From assembly GCA_902529715.1 (NCBI GenBank), contig CABZXL010000001.1:65162-115694 (forward strand): a DNA stretch of 50,533 bases. Direction: 5' to 3'. Source of the stretch: an uncultured Pelagibacteraceae bacterium. Its GTDB lineage: Bacteria; Pseudomonadota; Alphaproteobacteria; Pelagibacterales; Pelagibacteraceae. Position numbers and translations under genes: made by a program. The notes beneath the pieces were generated by a model. It had not been told where the DNA came from. It made no database searches and was given only the letters and a program-made list of their open reading frames with translations. Below, piece by piece: positions 1-11,700 of this stretch (within the stretch, counting starts at the first letter, position 1; each line of letters starts with the position of its first letter).

Positions 1-5
1 TATAT

Positions 6-3000
6 TTAGATAGCAATATTAATTTTATCTTTGATAGTTATTGGATTATCAATTTTATCTAACATCTCTTTTGGACACACTTGATAGAAGTGATTTATCT
101 CATTTTTATAATCAAAAATAATTCTTTCAGCTATCTTTGATTTTGTTTCCTCAAAATGTTTCTGGACTAAATTTTTTAATAAATTTCTCCAGTATTCAGT
201 TTCTAATCTTTGCCAAACAACTGTTTCAGGATTAACTTTTTTTTCAAATTCATTCTTTTCATCATAAATAAATGCCATTCCACCTGTCATGCCTGCTGCA
301 AAATTATCTCCCACATGACCAAGAATAACAACTGTTCCACCTGTCATATATTCGCAGCCATTTGAATCACAGCCTTCGATTACTGTGATTGCCCCTGAGT
401 TTCTTACAGCAAATCTTTCACCAGCTTTTCCTGAAGCAAATAAACTTCCTGATGTTGCACCATATAATACTGTATTTCCAATAATTGTATTTTCACTAGA
501 AATTAAATTACTATCTTTTGGTAATTTAATTGAAATCGAAGCCCCAGACAAACCTTTGGCCACGTAATCGTTTGCATCACCTTCAAGTAAAAGTTTTAAA
601 CCTTTAATTCCAAATGCACCAAAAGATTGTCCAGCTGAACCTTTAAACTTTAGAGTTAGAAAATCTTCTTTGAGTTTTTCATGACCATATTTTTTTAATA
701 AATAGTAAGAGATTCTTGTACCAACTGCCCTATGAGTATTTTTTATTTTAAACTCTTTATCGATTATATTTATTTTTCCAATTTTATCTTCGATTTGAGG
801 TAATATTTCTTGGTCCAGAGTGTTGGGAATTTTATTAATATCTTTTTTTTCACAATATCTTTTGAAATTCCCAGGATCAGGCAAAATAAAAAGAGGGTGC
901 AAATCTAAATCATCTAAATTTGAAGATCCGGTACTGACTTGTTTTAATAAATCTGTTCTTCCAATAATTTCATTTAATGTTTTAAAGCCTAATTCAGCTA
1001 ATATTTCTCTTACTTCTTCTGCAATAAATTTAAATAAATTTACAACTTTTTCTGGAGTACCGCTAAATTTTTCTCTTAATTTTTCATCTTGTGTACAAAC
1101 TCCAACTGGGCAGGTATTAGAGTGACACTGTCTAACCATAATACATCCCATTGCAACTAAAGCTGTAGTTGCTACTCCATATTCTTCAGCTCCCATCATC
1201 GCAGCAATAACAACATCTCTTCCTGTTTTTATTCCACCATCAGTTTTTAAAGTAACGCTATGTCTCAAATTATTTAAAATCAAAACCTGATTAACTTCTG
1301 TTAATCCCATCTCCCAAGGTATTCCTACATACTTTACACTTGTTTGTGGAGTAGCGCCTGTTCCTCCGTTATGCCCTGAAATTAAAATTATATCTGCTTT
1401 AGCTTTTGCAACTCCCGCTGCAATTGTTCCTATTCCTGATGATGCAACTAACTTAACTGCTACTCTGGCTTTTGGGTTTACCTGTTTTAAATCATAAATT
1501 AATTGAGCTAAATCTTCTATTGAATAGATATCATGGTGTGGAGGTGGTGATATAAGTGTTACCCCTGGTGTAGAATGTCTTAGTTTAGCAATTTCATCTG
1601 TTACTTTAAAACCTGGCAGTTGTCCTCCCTCACCAGGCTTTGCTCCCTGAGCAATTTTAATTTCTATCTCATTACAATTATTTAAATAATTAATTGTTAC
1701 ACCAAATCTTGCTGACGCAATTTGTTTAACTCTAGAATTTGCATTATCATTATTTTTTAATAGAGTGAATCTTTTTTCATCTTCTCCACCTTCGCCACTG
1801 CATGAAGCGCCTTTAATTCTATTCATTCCTATAGCTAAGGTTTCATGAGCTTCTTTTGATAAAGCACCATGAGACATGCTACCACTTCCAAACCTTTTTA
1901 ATATTTCTGCTACTGGCTCAACTTCAGAAATATCAATTGAAGATTTTAAATATCTTTTTCTAAAATCAATTAAATCTCTTAAATTGATTGGCGGAAGATC
2001 ATAAATTCCTTTTGTATATTTTTTATAAGTATCAAATGAATTATTAGTTACAGCGCTTTGAAGTAAATGAATTAATTTACCTTGATATTGATGCGTTTCT
2101 CCATTTTTTCTGTATTTATAAATTCCTCCAATTGGTAAAATATTGTCATTGTTTTGAAATGCTTCCTTGTGAATATTTTTTATCTTCTTTTCTATCCCAA
2201 CTAATCCAATACCTGAAATTTTTGAGGTTACTCCATGAAAATATTCTGATACGATAGTCCGACTTAATCCAAGAGCTTCAAAATTACACCCACCTCTATA
2301 AGAACTTAAAACTGAAATTCCCATTTTAGACATTATCTTCAAAAGTCCAGAGTTTACTGATTTAATATATCTTTCAATGCACTCCTCATACCTAAACTTT
2401 CCAAAAAGTTTTTTTTCATATCTTTGATATAAACTATCTAAAGCTAAATATGGGTTAATAGTTGTTGCACCAACTCCTAAAATTGTTGCAAATGAATGTG
2501 TATCTAAAGCTTCTCCAGTTTGTACATTTATAGAAACATATCCTCTTAACTTTTTTTTAATTAAATGCTTATTAATAGCGCCTACACACAAAAGCATTGG
2601 AATCGCAATTTTTTCTTCTGATACGTCCATATCAGTCAATACTAATTGTGTTGCACCTTGTCTTACTGCAATTTCAGATTCCTTTATAATTTTATCCAAA
2701 GACTCAACTAAAGAACTATCTTGCAAAAAAGTACAATCAATGGTTTTTGAATTTTGTCCAAAAAATTTAACAAATTTTGTAAATTGTGAATTTGATAAAA
2801 TAGGGCTTTCTAAAACATAAATATTATCTTTTGTTAATTTATCAAAATTCAATATGTTTCCTAAATTACCAAATCTGGTTTTTAAACTCATAACTTTATT
2901 TTCTCTTAAGGAGTCAATTGGGGGATTTGTAACTTGACTAAAATTTTGTCTAAAAAAATGATACAATGGCCTATATCTATCAGATAGAACTGCAAGTGGA

Positions 3001-4514
3001 GTATCATCACCCATAGAACCAACTGCTTCTTTAGCATCCTCAGCCATTGGATGTAAAATCATTTCCAAGTCTTCTATGCTTATTCCAAATGCATGTTGTC
3101 TTTTTCTTAAATCTGCTCCAGAAAAAATAAATTTTTCCTTATCAATTGTAATTTTTTTATCTAAATCTACTATTTGACTATTAAAATGTTTAAATTCTTT
3201 TGCTAAATAATTTTTAATTTCGTTATTGTTAAAAACCTTACCCTTGTTTATTCTTATTCCAATAATTTCACCAGGGCCTAGTCTTCCTTTAGAAATAATT
3301 TTTTTTTCATCTAATTCGATCATTCCAGTTTCAGATCCTGCAAAAAGAAGTTTATCTTTTGTTATAGTATATCTTAAAGGACGAAGACCATTTCTATCAT
3401 TTGCTGCTATTGCCCATTCATTATCTGTAGCAGCTATTGCTGCTGGACCATCCCAAGGTTCCATTGTGCTATTTAAAAAATTAAATAATCTTTGATGATC
3501 TCTTGGTAAAATTTTACTTTTTTTAGACCATGCATCTGGAATCAGCATTAATTTTGCCAAAGGTGCAGATTGGCCTGATATATTTAGTAATTCAAAAACA
3601 TTATCTAAGGCTGCTGAATCAGAAGCTCCTGGTTGTATTACTGGTTTTAAATTCTCTATATTTTCAAATAATGGGCTTTCCATTTCATCTTCATGAACTT
3701 TCATCCAGTTACAATTTCCTCTAAAAGTATTTATTTCTCCATTATGAGCAATAGCTCTAAATGGTTGTGCTAAATCCCAACTTGGAAATGTATTGGTAGA
3801 AAATCTTTGATGAAAAATTGCATATCTTGATATAAATCTTTCATCCTTTAGATCGGGGTAAAAATCAGATAATGCCTCTGCTAAAAACATTCCTTTGTAA
3901 ATTATCGATTTTGAACTTAAAGAACATATATAAAAACCCTCTATGTTGCTTTTTATAATTTGATTTTCAATTTTTCTTCTAATCTCATAAAGTTTTCTTT
4001 CTAAATCTTTATCTGCTAATTTTTTATCATTATGTTTAAAGAGTATTTGAGTAATTTCTGGTCTGTTGCTGTTTGCTTTATCACCTAAAACTTTTGTGTT
4101 TATTGGAACTTGTCTCCAGCCATAAATTTTAAAATTTGATTTGGTAAGCTCTTTTTCAACAATGGTCTTGCAGTCTTCTTGAACACTAAAATTATCTCTA
4201 GGCAAAAAGATCATTCCAACACATATCTCAGAATTATCGTGTTTATGTCCTTTAGTTTCTATCTTTTCTGAGAAAAAATCGTATGGAATTTCAACATGAA
4301 TTCCTGCTCCATCCCCTGTTTTGCCATCAGCATCAACAGCACCTCTGTGCCATACAGCTTTAAGAGCTTCAATTCCATACTCTACAATCTTTCTTAATTT
4401 TTTTCCTTCTGTGGAAGCGACTAACCCAACCCCGCATGCATCATGTTCCATATCTTTTGAATAAACATGATTATTTTTCAAAATTTTAAGATTTTTTTTA
4501 TAATTTGTTATCAT
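6..4514 (-). CDS. gltB: Glutamate synthase large subunit
   Basis: 1502 aa ORF; N-terminal class II glutamine amidotransferase (DACGVGLVAS, Cys after maturation), FMN/FeS synthase domain (GHNGGTGATPQTSVKYVGIPWEMGL), C-terminal GXGXG domain. Confidence 0.98.
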   Translation of the reverse strand: MITNYKKNLKILKNNHVYSKDMEHDACGVGLVASTEGKKLRKIVEYGIEALKAVWHRGAVDADGKTGDGAGIHVEIPYDFFSEKIETKGHKHDNSEICVGMIFLPRDNFSVQEDCKTIVEKELTKSNFKIYGWRQVPINTKVLGDKANSNRPEITQILFKHNDKKLADKDLERKLYEIRRKIENQIIKSNIEGFYICSLSSKSIIYKGMFLAEALSDFYPDLKDERFISRYAIFHQRFSTNTFPSWDLAQPFRAIAHNGEINTFRGNCNWMKVHEDEMESPLFENIENLKPVIQPGASDSAALDNVFELLNISGQSAPLAKLMLIPDAWSKKSKILPRDHQRLFNFLNSTMEPWDGPAAIAATDNEWAIAANDRNGLRPLRYTITKDKLLFAGSETGMIELDEKKIISKGRLGPGEIIGIRINKGKVFNNNEIKNYLAKEFKHFNSQIVDLDKKITIDKEKFIFSGADLRKRQHAFGISIEDLEMILHPMAEDAKEAVGSMGDDTPLAVLSDRYRPLYHFFRQNFSQVTNPPIDSLRENKVMSLKTRFGNLGNILNFDKLTKDNIYVLESPILSNSQFTKFVKFFGQNSKTIDCTFLQDSSLVESLDKIIKESEIAVRQGATQLVLTDMDVSEEKIAIPMLLCVGAINKHLIKKKLRGYVSINVQTGEALDTHSFATILGVGATTINPYLALDSLYQRYEKKLFGKFRYEECIERYIKSVNSGLLKIMSKMGISVLSSYRGGCNFEALGLSRTIVSEYFHGVTSKISGIGLVGIEKKIKNIHKEAFQNNDNILPIGGIYKYRKNGETHQYQGKLIHLLQSAVTNNSFDTYKKYTKGIYDLPPINLRDLIDFRKRYLKSSIDISEVEPVAEILKRFGSGSMSHGALSKEAHETLAIGMNRIKGASCSGEGGEDEKRFTLLKNNDNANSRVKQIASARFGVTINYLNNCNEIEIKIAQGAKPGEGGQLPGFKVTDEIAKLRHSTPGVTLISPPPHHDIYSIEDLAQLIYDLKQVNPKARVAVKLVASSGIGTIAAGVAKAKADIILISGHNGGTGATPQTSVKYVGIPWEMGLTEVNQVLILNNLRHSVTLKTDGGIKTGRDVVIAAMMGAEEYGVATTALVAMGCIMVRQCHSNTCPVGVCTQDEKLREKFSGTPEKVVNLFKFIAEEVREILAELGFKTLNEIIGRTDLLKQVSTGSSNLDDLDLHPLFILPDPGNFKRYCEKKDINKIPNTLDQEILPQIEDKIGKINIIDKEFKIKNTHRAVGTRISYYLLKKYGHEKLKEDFLTLKFKGSAGQSFGAFGIKGLKLLLEGDANDYVAKGLSGASISIKLPKDSNLISSENTIIGNTVLYGATSGSLFASGKAGERFAVRNSGAITVIEGCDSNGCEYMTGGTVVILGHVGDNFAAGMTGGMAFIYDEKNEFEKKVNPETVVWQRLETEYWRNLLKNLVQKHFEETKSKIAERIIFDYKNEINHFYQVCPKEMLDKIDNPITIKDKINIAI

Positions 4515-5971
4515 GCAACTTTAGCTTTTTTACTTTCTTTCTTTTCTAAATAGTTTTTAATAGAAGTTGCTGCTTCTCTTCCATCTCTAATGGCCCAAAC
4601 AACTAAAGAAGCACCTCTTATAATATCTCCTGCTGCAAATACTCCTGGTAAGTTTGTCTCCATAGTATCAAAATCAACTTTAATTGTTCCCCATGTACTT
4701 ACTTTTAAATCTTTTTCTTTAAATAGATTTGGAAGATTTTCTGGATCAAATCCAAGAGCTTTAATTATAATATCTGCTTTTAATATAAATTCTGAATTAT
4801 TTTCAACAAGTGGTTTTCTTCTTCCGCTTTCATCAGGATCACCTAATTTCATTTTATCCACAAGTACATTTTCAATTTTAGTTGTTCCATTAAATTTTTT
4901 TGGGTTTGACAGCCAAATAAATTCAACACCCTCTTCCTCTGCATTAGAAACTTCTCTTGCAGAACCTGGCATATTTTCTCTATCTCTTCTATATAAACAT
5001 TTTACTGATTTTGCATTTTGCCTAACCGAAGTTCTAACACAATCCATTGCTGTATCTCCGCCACCAATAACAATTACATCTTTTCCTTCTACATTGAGTT
5101 TGCCATTATCGAATTCTTCAACTTTATCACCTAAACCTTTTCTATTTGATGCAGTTAAAAAATCCATTGCAGGAAAAATATTTTCTAAACTATTACCTGG
5201 GATTTCTATTTCTCGAGCTTTATAAACACCAGTAGCAATAAGAATAGCGTCATGTTTTTCTTTTAATTCATTTAGTGTTGCATCCTTTCCAACTTCAAAA
5301 TTTTGAATAAATTTAATACCTCCTTTTTTTAAAAGATTTGTTCTTCTCTCAACTACAAATTTTTCTAATTTAAAATTTGGAATGCCGTATATAAGAAGAC
5401 CTCCTGCACGATCATATCTATCATAAATTGTTACTTGATAACCTTGTTTTCTTAATTGTTCAGCACAAGCAAGACCTGCTGGTCCTGCACCTATTATTCC
5501 TATTGATTGTTTTTTTTCTATTCTAACCTTTATAGGTTCAACCCATTTATTCTCCCATGCGTTTTCTGTAATAAATTTTTCTACAGATCCTATTGTAACT
5601 GTTCCGTGTCCTGATTGCTCAATTACACAATTTCCTTCACATAATCTATCTTGTGGGCAAATTCTTCCACAAACTTCGGGCATATTATTTGTGCTTTGAG
5701 CCAATTCATAAGCATCTTTAAGCCTTCCTTCAGCAGTAAGTTTTAACCAGTCAGGTATATTGTTGCTTAAAGGACAATGTACTTGGCAAAAAGGAACTCC
5801 ACATTGGGAACATCTACTGGATTGTTCTTTTGCTTTTTCATTAATAAATTCCCTATAAATCTCATTAAAATCTTCTTTACGATCTAAAACCTCCCTTTTA
5901 GGAGGATTTTGCTGTTCTAATTTTACAAATTTAAGCATTTTATCTGTCATATAATAGGCAGCATATAGCAT
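4511..5971 (-). CDS. gltD: Glutamate synthase small subunit
   Basis: 486 aa; CxxCxxxxC FeS motifs and GIIGAGPAGLACAEQL nucleotide-binding motif; overlaps gltB by 4 nt. Confidence 0.97.
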   Translation of the reverse strand: MLYAAYYMTDKMLKFVKLEQQNPPKREVLDRKEDFNEIYREFINEKAKEQSSRCSQCGVPFCQVHCPLSNNIPDWLKLTAEGRLKDAYELAQSTNNMPEVCGRICPQDRLCEGNCVIEQSGHGTVTIGSVEKFITENAWENKWVEPIKVRIEKKQSIGIIGAGPAGLACAEQLRKQGYQVTIYDRYDRAGGLLIYGIPNFKLEKFVVERRTNLLKKGGIKFIQNFEVGKDATLNELKEKHDAILIATGVYKAREIEIPGNSLENIFPAMDFLTASNRKGLGDKVEEFDNGKLNVEGKDVIVIGGGDTAMDCVRTSVRQNAKSVKCLYRRDRENMPGSAREVSNAEEEGVEFIWLSNPKKFNGTTKIENVLVDKMKLGDPDESGRRKPLVENNSEFILKADIIIKALGFDPENLPNLFKEKDLKVSTWGTIKVDFDTMETNLPGVFAAGDIIRGASLVVWAIRDGREAATSIKNYLEKKESKKAKVA

Positions 5972-6129
5972 AATTTATAAGGATAAATAGAGAAAAGGGT
6001 AATAAGTACTGACTATAAATCTTGTTATTTGTTATATTTTATAAGGTTTTAGATAAACTCGCATGACTGTTATGCTTTCACGTAATTGCTTCAATTTACG
6101 GTTATATTGTTTTTTAGAAATAAATCAAA

Positions 6130-6897
6130 ATGATTTCAAACTACTTAGAAATTCTTATTTTATCAATTGTTCAAGGAATTTCAGAATTTATACCAGTTAG
6201 TTCCTCTGCTCATTTAATAATATTTTCAAATATTATTAATTTTTCAAATAAATCACTTATATTTGATGTTGGATTACATTTAGGATCATTACTTGCAATA
6301 GTATATTATTTTAAAAAAGAATTACTAAATATTTCAAATGATAAAAAATTATTCAATTTACTTTTAATTGGTTCAATTCCGTTAATATTGGTTGGATATA
6401 TTTTTTATTCAACAGGTATAATTAATTCTTTTAGAAATCTTAAAGTAATTGCATGGACCACTTTAATTTTTGGTATTTTAATGTATTTTGCAGATACTTT
6501 TAAAATTAAAAAAAATATAAAAAAAGATTTAACAATTAAGAATATTTTAATCATTGGAATACTGCAAATTCTCGCAATTATACCTGGTGTAAGTAGAGCT
6601 GGAATAACAATTACTGCTGGCAGATTTTTAAATTTTGATAGACATGACTCAACAAAAATATCTTTTTATTTATCTATACCAGCTTTAATGGGAGCAAGCG
6701 TACTTTCTTTAAAAGATGCAGTAAATGAAAGTTTGGAAATTAATTTTTTTCTTATTATTTCAATAATTTTATCTTTTATTTTTTCATATCTGACAATTAA
6801 GTATTTTTTAATTTATACTAAAAAGTTTTCTTTAAAATTTTTTGTAGTTTATAGAATTATTTTATCTATAATAATTTTTTCAATTATCTATTATTAG
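6130..6897 (+). CDS. uppP: Undecaprenyl-diphosphatase (BacA/UppP family)
   Basis: 255 aa membrane protein with SIVQGISEFIPVSSSAHL and PGVSRAGITI motifs. Confidence 0.95.
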   Translation: MISNYLEILILSIVQGISEFIPVSSSAHLIIFSNIINFSNKSLIFDVGLHLGSLLAIVYYFKKELLNISNDKKLFNLLLIGSIPLILVGYIFYSTGIINSFRNLKVIAWTTLIFGILMYFADTFKIKKNIKKDLTIKNILIIGILQILAIIPGVSRAGITITAGRFLNFDRHDSTKISFYLSIPALMGASVLSLKDAVNESLEINFFLIISIILSFIFSYLTIKYFLIYTKKFSLKFFVVYRIILSIIIFSIIYY

Positions 6898-7780
6898 TTT
6901 TTTTTAATTCGGGTAATATTTGCGAAAAAATGACACCAGCAAGAATAAATGTACAACCTATTATATTATCGATCTCTAAATATTGATTTAAAATTATCCA
7001 GGCGGCTATAGCTGCAAATACACTCTCTAAAGAAAAAATAATTGCTGATGGGGATGGTGCAATATTCTTTTGAGCATATATTTGTAATGTAAAAGCAATC
7101 CCACCTGATAATACGCCTGCATATATTATCGATACTGATTCATTTAAAATATTTGCTAAAGATATATTTTCAAAGAAAAAACCAAACAAGAATGAAAATG
7201 AAGCTACAACGAGTGCCTGAAGGGCTCCAAAAAATAATGGTATATCAAAAATTTTAATAAATTTACCAATAAAAATTATATGAAGAGCCCAAAAAAATGC
7301 ACACAATATAACCAAACTATCACCAAATCTTACTGTTGCATTAGAAAAGTCACTCAATAAATAAACTCCTCCAACACATAAAATTGCAGAGGGCCATATA
7401 CTCCAGTGTATTTTTTTTTTATAAAATATATAAAGTATTATTGGAACCATTGGTACGTAAAAAACAGTGAAAAATGCTGCATTAGCAATGTCTGTATAAA
7501 GTAGCGCAGCTTGCTGAACAAATGTACCTAAAAATAAAAATAAGCCAATCCAGAAAAGTAATTTAAAAAATTCATTTCTATTATTATTTATTTGCTTAAT
7601 AATTTTTGAATTTTCATAAATTAATGCAATCGGAATTATAGATAGAAAACCTATAAAAAATCTTGCTCCATTAAATGTAAGAGGTCCTATTTTATCCATT
7701 CCAGTATCTTGGGCAATAAATGTTGTTCCCCAAATAAATGTGCAAAGTAATGCACTAATTAATGATAAGGATTTAGACAT
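6884..7780 (-). CDS. DMT/EamA-family transporter
   Basis: 298 aa, about 10 TM segments, EamA-like repeats (TFIWGTTFIAQ; ALESVFAAIAAWIILNQ-type second half). Confidence 0.85.
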   Translation of the reverse strand: MSKSLSLISALLCTFIWGTTFIAQDTGMDKIGPLTFNGARFFIGFLSIIPIALIYENSKIIKQINNNRNEFFKLLFWIGLFLFLGTFVQQAALLYTDIANAAFFTVFYVPMVPIILYIFYKKKIHWSIWPSAILCVGGVYLLSDFSNATVRFGDSLVILCAFFWALHIIFIGKFIKIFDIPLFFGALQALVVASFSFLFGFFFENISLANILNESVSIIYAGVLSGGIAFTLQIYAQKNIAPSPSAIIFSLESVFAAIAAWIILNQYLEIDNIIGCTFILAGVIFSQILPELKKTNNR

Positions 7781-7788
7781 AGACTGAA

Positions 7789-8700
7789 TTAAAAAGCCAA
7801 ATTATAGGCGAAGTTCTTTCCTAAATTTTCTTTTAATGAATTACAAAACTTAGCCGCTTCTGCTCCATCTATAATTCTATGGTCATATGAAAGTGATATT
7901 GGCAATACTGTTCTTGCAAGAAACTTATCCTTAATAAAAATTTGTTTTTTATAGGATCTACCAACACCAAGGATTGCAACTTCAGGATAATTTATTATTG
8001 GTGTAAAATAGGTACCACCAATACCTCCAAGACTTGTTATAGTTATTGACCCTCCAAAAAATTCCTTTTTATTTATTTTTAAATTTTTACTAAGCTCACT
8101 CACATTTTTTAATTCTTCTGCTATTTCTTTTACTTTCATTTGATCTACATTTCTAATTTTTGGAACCATTAAACCGTGAGGAGTATCAACTGCAATACCT
8201 ATATGAAAATATTTTTTTAAAGTAATTTTTCCATCTTTAACATTGTCAATTGAAGAATTAAATGTAGGAAATTTTTTTAAATTATTAGTTAATGCTTTTG
8301 CTATAAATGCAAGAGGTGTAATTTTAATTTTATTTCCAGAAACTGTATCAATTAATTTTGTTCTGAAGTCCTCAAGCTCTGTTATGTCGACTTCATCATG
8401 ATGAGTAACATGTGGAATTGTATTCCAAGAATTTGAAAGATGAGGAGCTGCCAATCTTTTTACTCTAGGCATATCAATTATTTCTATATTTCCAAAATCA
8501 GAATGGTTAAATTCAGATTTAAATTGAGTCTCTACTTTTGCTTGAGATTTATTTAAATTTTTATTTACAAAATTTTTTACGTCTTCCTCAGTTATTCTAC
8601 CTTCTCTTGCAGATCCTTCAATTTCTGAAATATTTGCACCAAGCTCTCTTGCAAATTTTCTTATTTTTGGAGTAGTAAATATTTTTTTATTTTCTGACAT
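7789..8700 (-). CDS. aceF: Pyruvate dehydrogenase E2 (dihydrolipoamide acetyltransferase) lacking a lipoyl domain
   Basis: 303 aa; begins directly with a peripheral-subunit-binding domain (TTPKIRKFARELGANISEIEGSAREGRITEEDV) followed by the catalytic domain with LSYDHRIIDGAEAAKF; no N-terminal DKxx lipoyl domain. Confidence 0.93.
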   Translation of the reverse strand: MSENKKIFTTPKIRKFARELGANISEIEGSAREGRITEEDVKNFVNKNLNKSQAKVETQFKSEFNHSDFGNIEIIDMPRVKRLAAPHLSNSWNTIPHVTHHDEVDITELEDFRTKLIDTVSGNKIKITPLAFIAKALTNNLKKFPTFNSSIDNVKDGKITLKKYFHIGIAVDTPHGLMVPKIRNVDQMKVKEIAEELKNVSELSKNLKINKKEFFGGSITITSLGGIGGTYFTPIINYPEVAILGVGRSYKKQIFIKDKFLARTVLPISLSYDHRIIDGAEAAKFCNSLKENLGKNFAYNLAF

Positions 8701-8703
8701 AAT

Positions 8704-11700
8704 TTAAAGTTTTGTAGGAATTGTTTTATTCGGGTCAATATTATATTTTTTTATGGCTTCGTTAGCATATTTTGATGGTATTAATTGTTCTTTGGCTAAA
8801 ACACTCAGTGAATAAGCTACAATATGCTCTTTATCAACTTCAAAAAACTTTCTTAAATTTTTTCTAGTATCACTTCTTCCATAGCCATCTGTACCAAATG
8901 AGTAAAAACTTTTTTTAGTAAAAGGCCTAATTTGATCTGAATTCAATCTTATGTAGTCTGAAGCTGAAACTATTGGCCCTTCAGTTGAAGAAAGACATTT
9001 TTCTATATGGCTTTTTTTATTTGTTTTATCTGGATTAAGTAAATTATATCTTTCTACCTCTATAGCTTCTTTTCTAAGCTCGTTATAACTTGTAACACTC
9101 CATACATCACTATCTATTTTATAATCTTTTTCTAATATTTCTGCTGCAGCAATAATTTCTCTTAGAATGGTCCCAGATCCTAATAATTGTATTTTAGTTT
9201 TTTTATTTTTATTAAATTCTTTAAATTTATACATACCTTTTAAGATATCTTCCTCTATATTTTTTTCTTTTGGTATTTCAGGATGAGGATAATTTTCATT
9301 CATTGTAGTAATATAATAAAAAATATTTTCTCTCTTTTCATACATTCTTCTTAGACCTTCTCTAAAAATTACAGCTAACTCGTAAGAAAAAGTTGGATCA
9401 TATGAAATACAATTTGGTACTACAGAAGACAATATATGGCTATGTCCATCACCATGTTGAAGACCTTCTCCCGACAGTGTTGTGCGTCCTGCAGTCGCTC
9501 CAATTAAAAATCCTCTTGTTTGATTATCTCCTGCAGCCCAAACAAAGTCGCCAGTTCTTTGAAAGCCAAACATAGAATAAAATATATATATTGGTATCAT
9601 CGAGATATCATGATTTACATATGATGTGCCGGCTGCAATCCAGGATGAAATAGCACCAGCTTCTGTTATTCCTTCTTCTAAAACCTGACCTTTTATATCC
9701 TCACGATAAGAGCTTAATTGTTCTGAGTCAACTGGTTCATATTTTTGACCTTCATGAGCATATATTCCTATTTTTTGAAACAAACCCTCCATACCAAAAG
9801 TTCTAGCTTCATCTGGAATTATTGGAACTAGTCTTGGAGCTACATTTTTATCCCTCATAAGATTTGTCAACATTCTAACTAATACCATTGTTGTAGACAT
9901 TTCTTTTTCTCCTGTAGATTCTTTCATTTTTGCAAATATATCTTTTGGTGGAGTTTTTATAGCTTTAGCAAATGATGACCTTTCTGGTAAGTTTCCACCT
10001 AATTTAATTCTACATTCTTTTAAGTATTTTATTTCTGGTGAATTATCATCGGGTCTATAATATTGAATATTTCTTACTTGCTCATCTGTTAAAGGCACAT
10101 CAAATCTATCTCTATAATACAACAAATCTTCTTCATCTAATTTTTTTTGTTGGTGAGTTGTATTCATACTTTCACCCGACTTGCCCATTCCATAGCCTTT
10201 TATAGTTTTAGCTAGAATTATAGTTGGTGTACCTTTATTCTGCATAGCAGCGTGATAAGCGGCATAAACTTTGTGTGGATCATGTCCACCCCTGTTAAGT
10301 TTCCATATATCTTTATCTGTCATTTGAGAAACCATATCTAAAAGTTCTTTATACTTTCCAAAAAATTTCTCTCTTACATATTTTCCTCCTTTTGCTTTGA
10401 ATGCTTGATATTCTCCATCAACTGCTTCTCCCATTCTTTTAATTAACAATCCAGATTTGTCTTTGGCTAACAATTGGTCCCAGTAAGAACCCCAAATAAC
10501 TTTAATTACATTCCAACCAGCTCCTCGAAATATTCCTTCAAGTTCTTGAATTATTTTTCCATTGCCTCTTACTGGACCATCCAACCTTTGTAGGTTACAA
10601 TTTACTACAAAAATTAAGTTATCTAGTTTTTCTCTAGCTGCTAATCCTATGGCTCCTAAAGATTCTGGTTCGTCAGTTTCGCCATCTCCCAAAAAGCACC
10701 AAATTTTTCTTCCTTCATCTTTTAACAATCCTCTATTGATTAAATATTTATTAAATCTAGCTTGATAGATTGACATTATTGGGCCAAGACCCATTGACAC
10801 TGTAGGAAATTGCCAAAATTTTGGCATTAACCAAGGATGAGGATAGGAAGATAGCCCACCTGGTTTAACTTCTTGTCTAAAACGGTCTAATTCTTTTTCA
10901 TTAATTCTACCTTCAAGAAAAGCTCTTGCATACATTCCAGGTGCACTATGGCCTTGAAAGTAAATTAAATCTCCACCAAATTTATTATTTTTTGCTCTCC
11001 AAAAATGATTCATACCAATATCATATAGAGTAGCAGCTGAGGCAAATGTTCCAATATGACCTCCAAGTTCTGGATTTTTTTTATTTGCTCTAACAACCAT
11101 TGCTGCTGCATTCCATCTAATCAGAGATCTTATTTTTCTTTCTAAATTTTGATCTCCAGGAGATTTTACCTCTTCCTCTGGTTTTATAGTATTAATATAA
11201 GGAGTGTTTCTTGATAATATTAAATCTGAACCTTCCTTATAAGAATGTTCAATAAGTTGCTTAATTAAAAATTGAGCTCTATTTTTTCCATCTTTTTCTA
11301 AAACTGCGGAAAGAGACTCTAGCCATTCTTTTGTTTCTATTGGATCTATATCTCCATCTTTAGAGACTTGAATAATTGATTCATTCTTTTTATCAACTTT
11401 ACTTTTATCAACTTTTTTTTCTTTTTCTAAAGTCTTTTCTGCTTGTTGGATAATTTTTTCTGTATCTACAGGTAATTTATCTTGATTTGATTTTTCTTTT
11501 TCTTCTTTACCTTCAATTTGGTCTCCAGAAACTTCGATAAGCACGTCACCTTTTGAAACTTTATCTCCAATTTTCACATTGATATTTTCAACAACACCTT
11601 CAATTGTAGAAGGAACCTCAACACTAGATTTATCACTTTCAAGAGTTACGATAGAATCGTTTTTTTTTATTTTATCCCCAGATTTTATTAAAATTTCTAT

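Noticed and set aside
385-5225. Plus-strand ORFs at 385-567, 820-1125, 3226-3495, 3530-3724, 4590-5225
   Set aside because: Lie wholly antisense to gltB/gltD, low-complexity translations with no family motif; spurious.
6081-6100. Hairpin-like CGTAATTG-CTT-CAATTTACG between gltD and uppP
   Set aside because: Imperfect (bulged) short stem, no match to a known riboswitch that I could recognise; too weak to claim.
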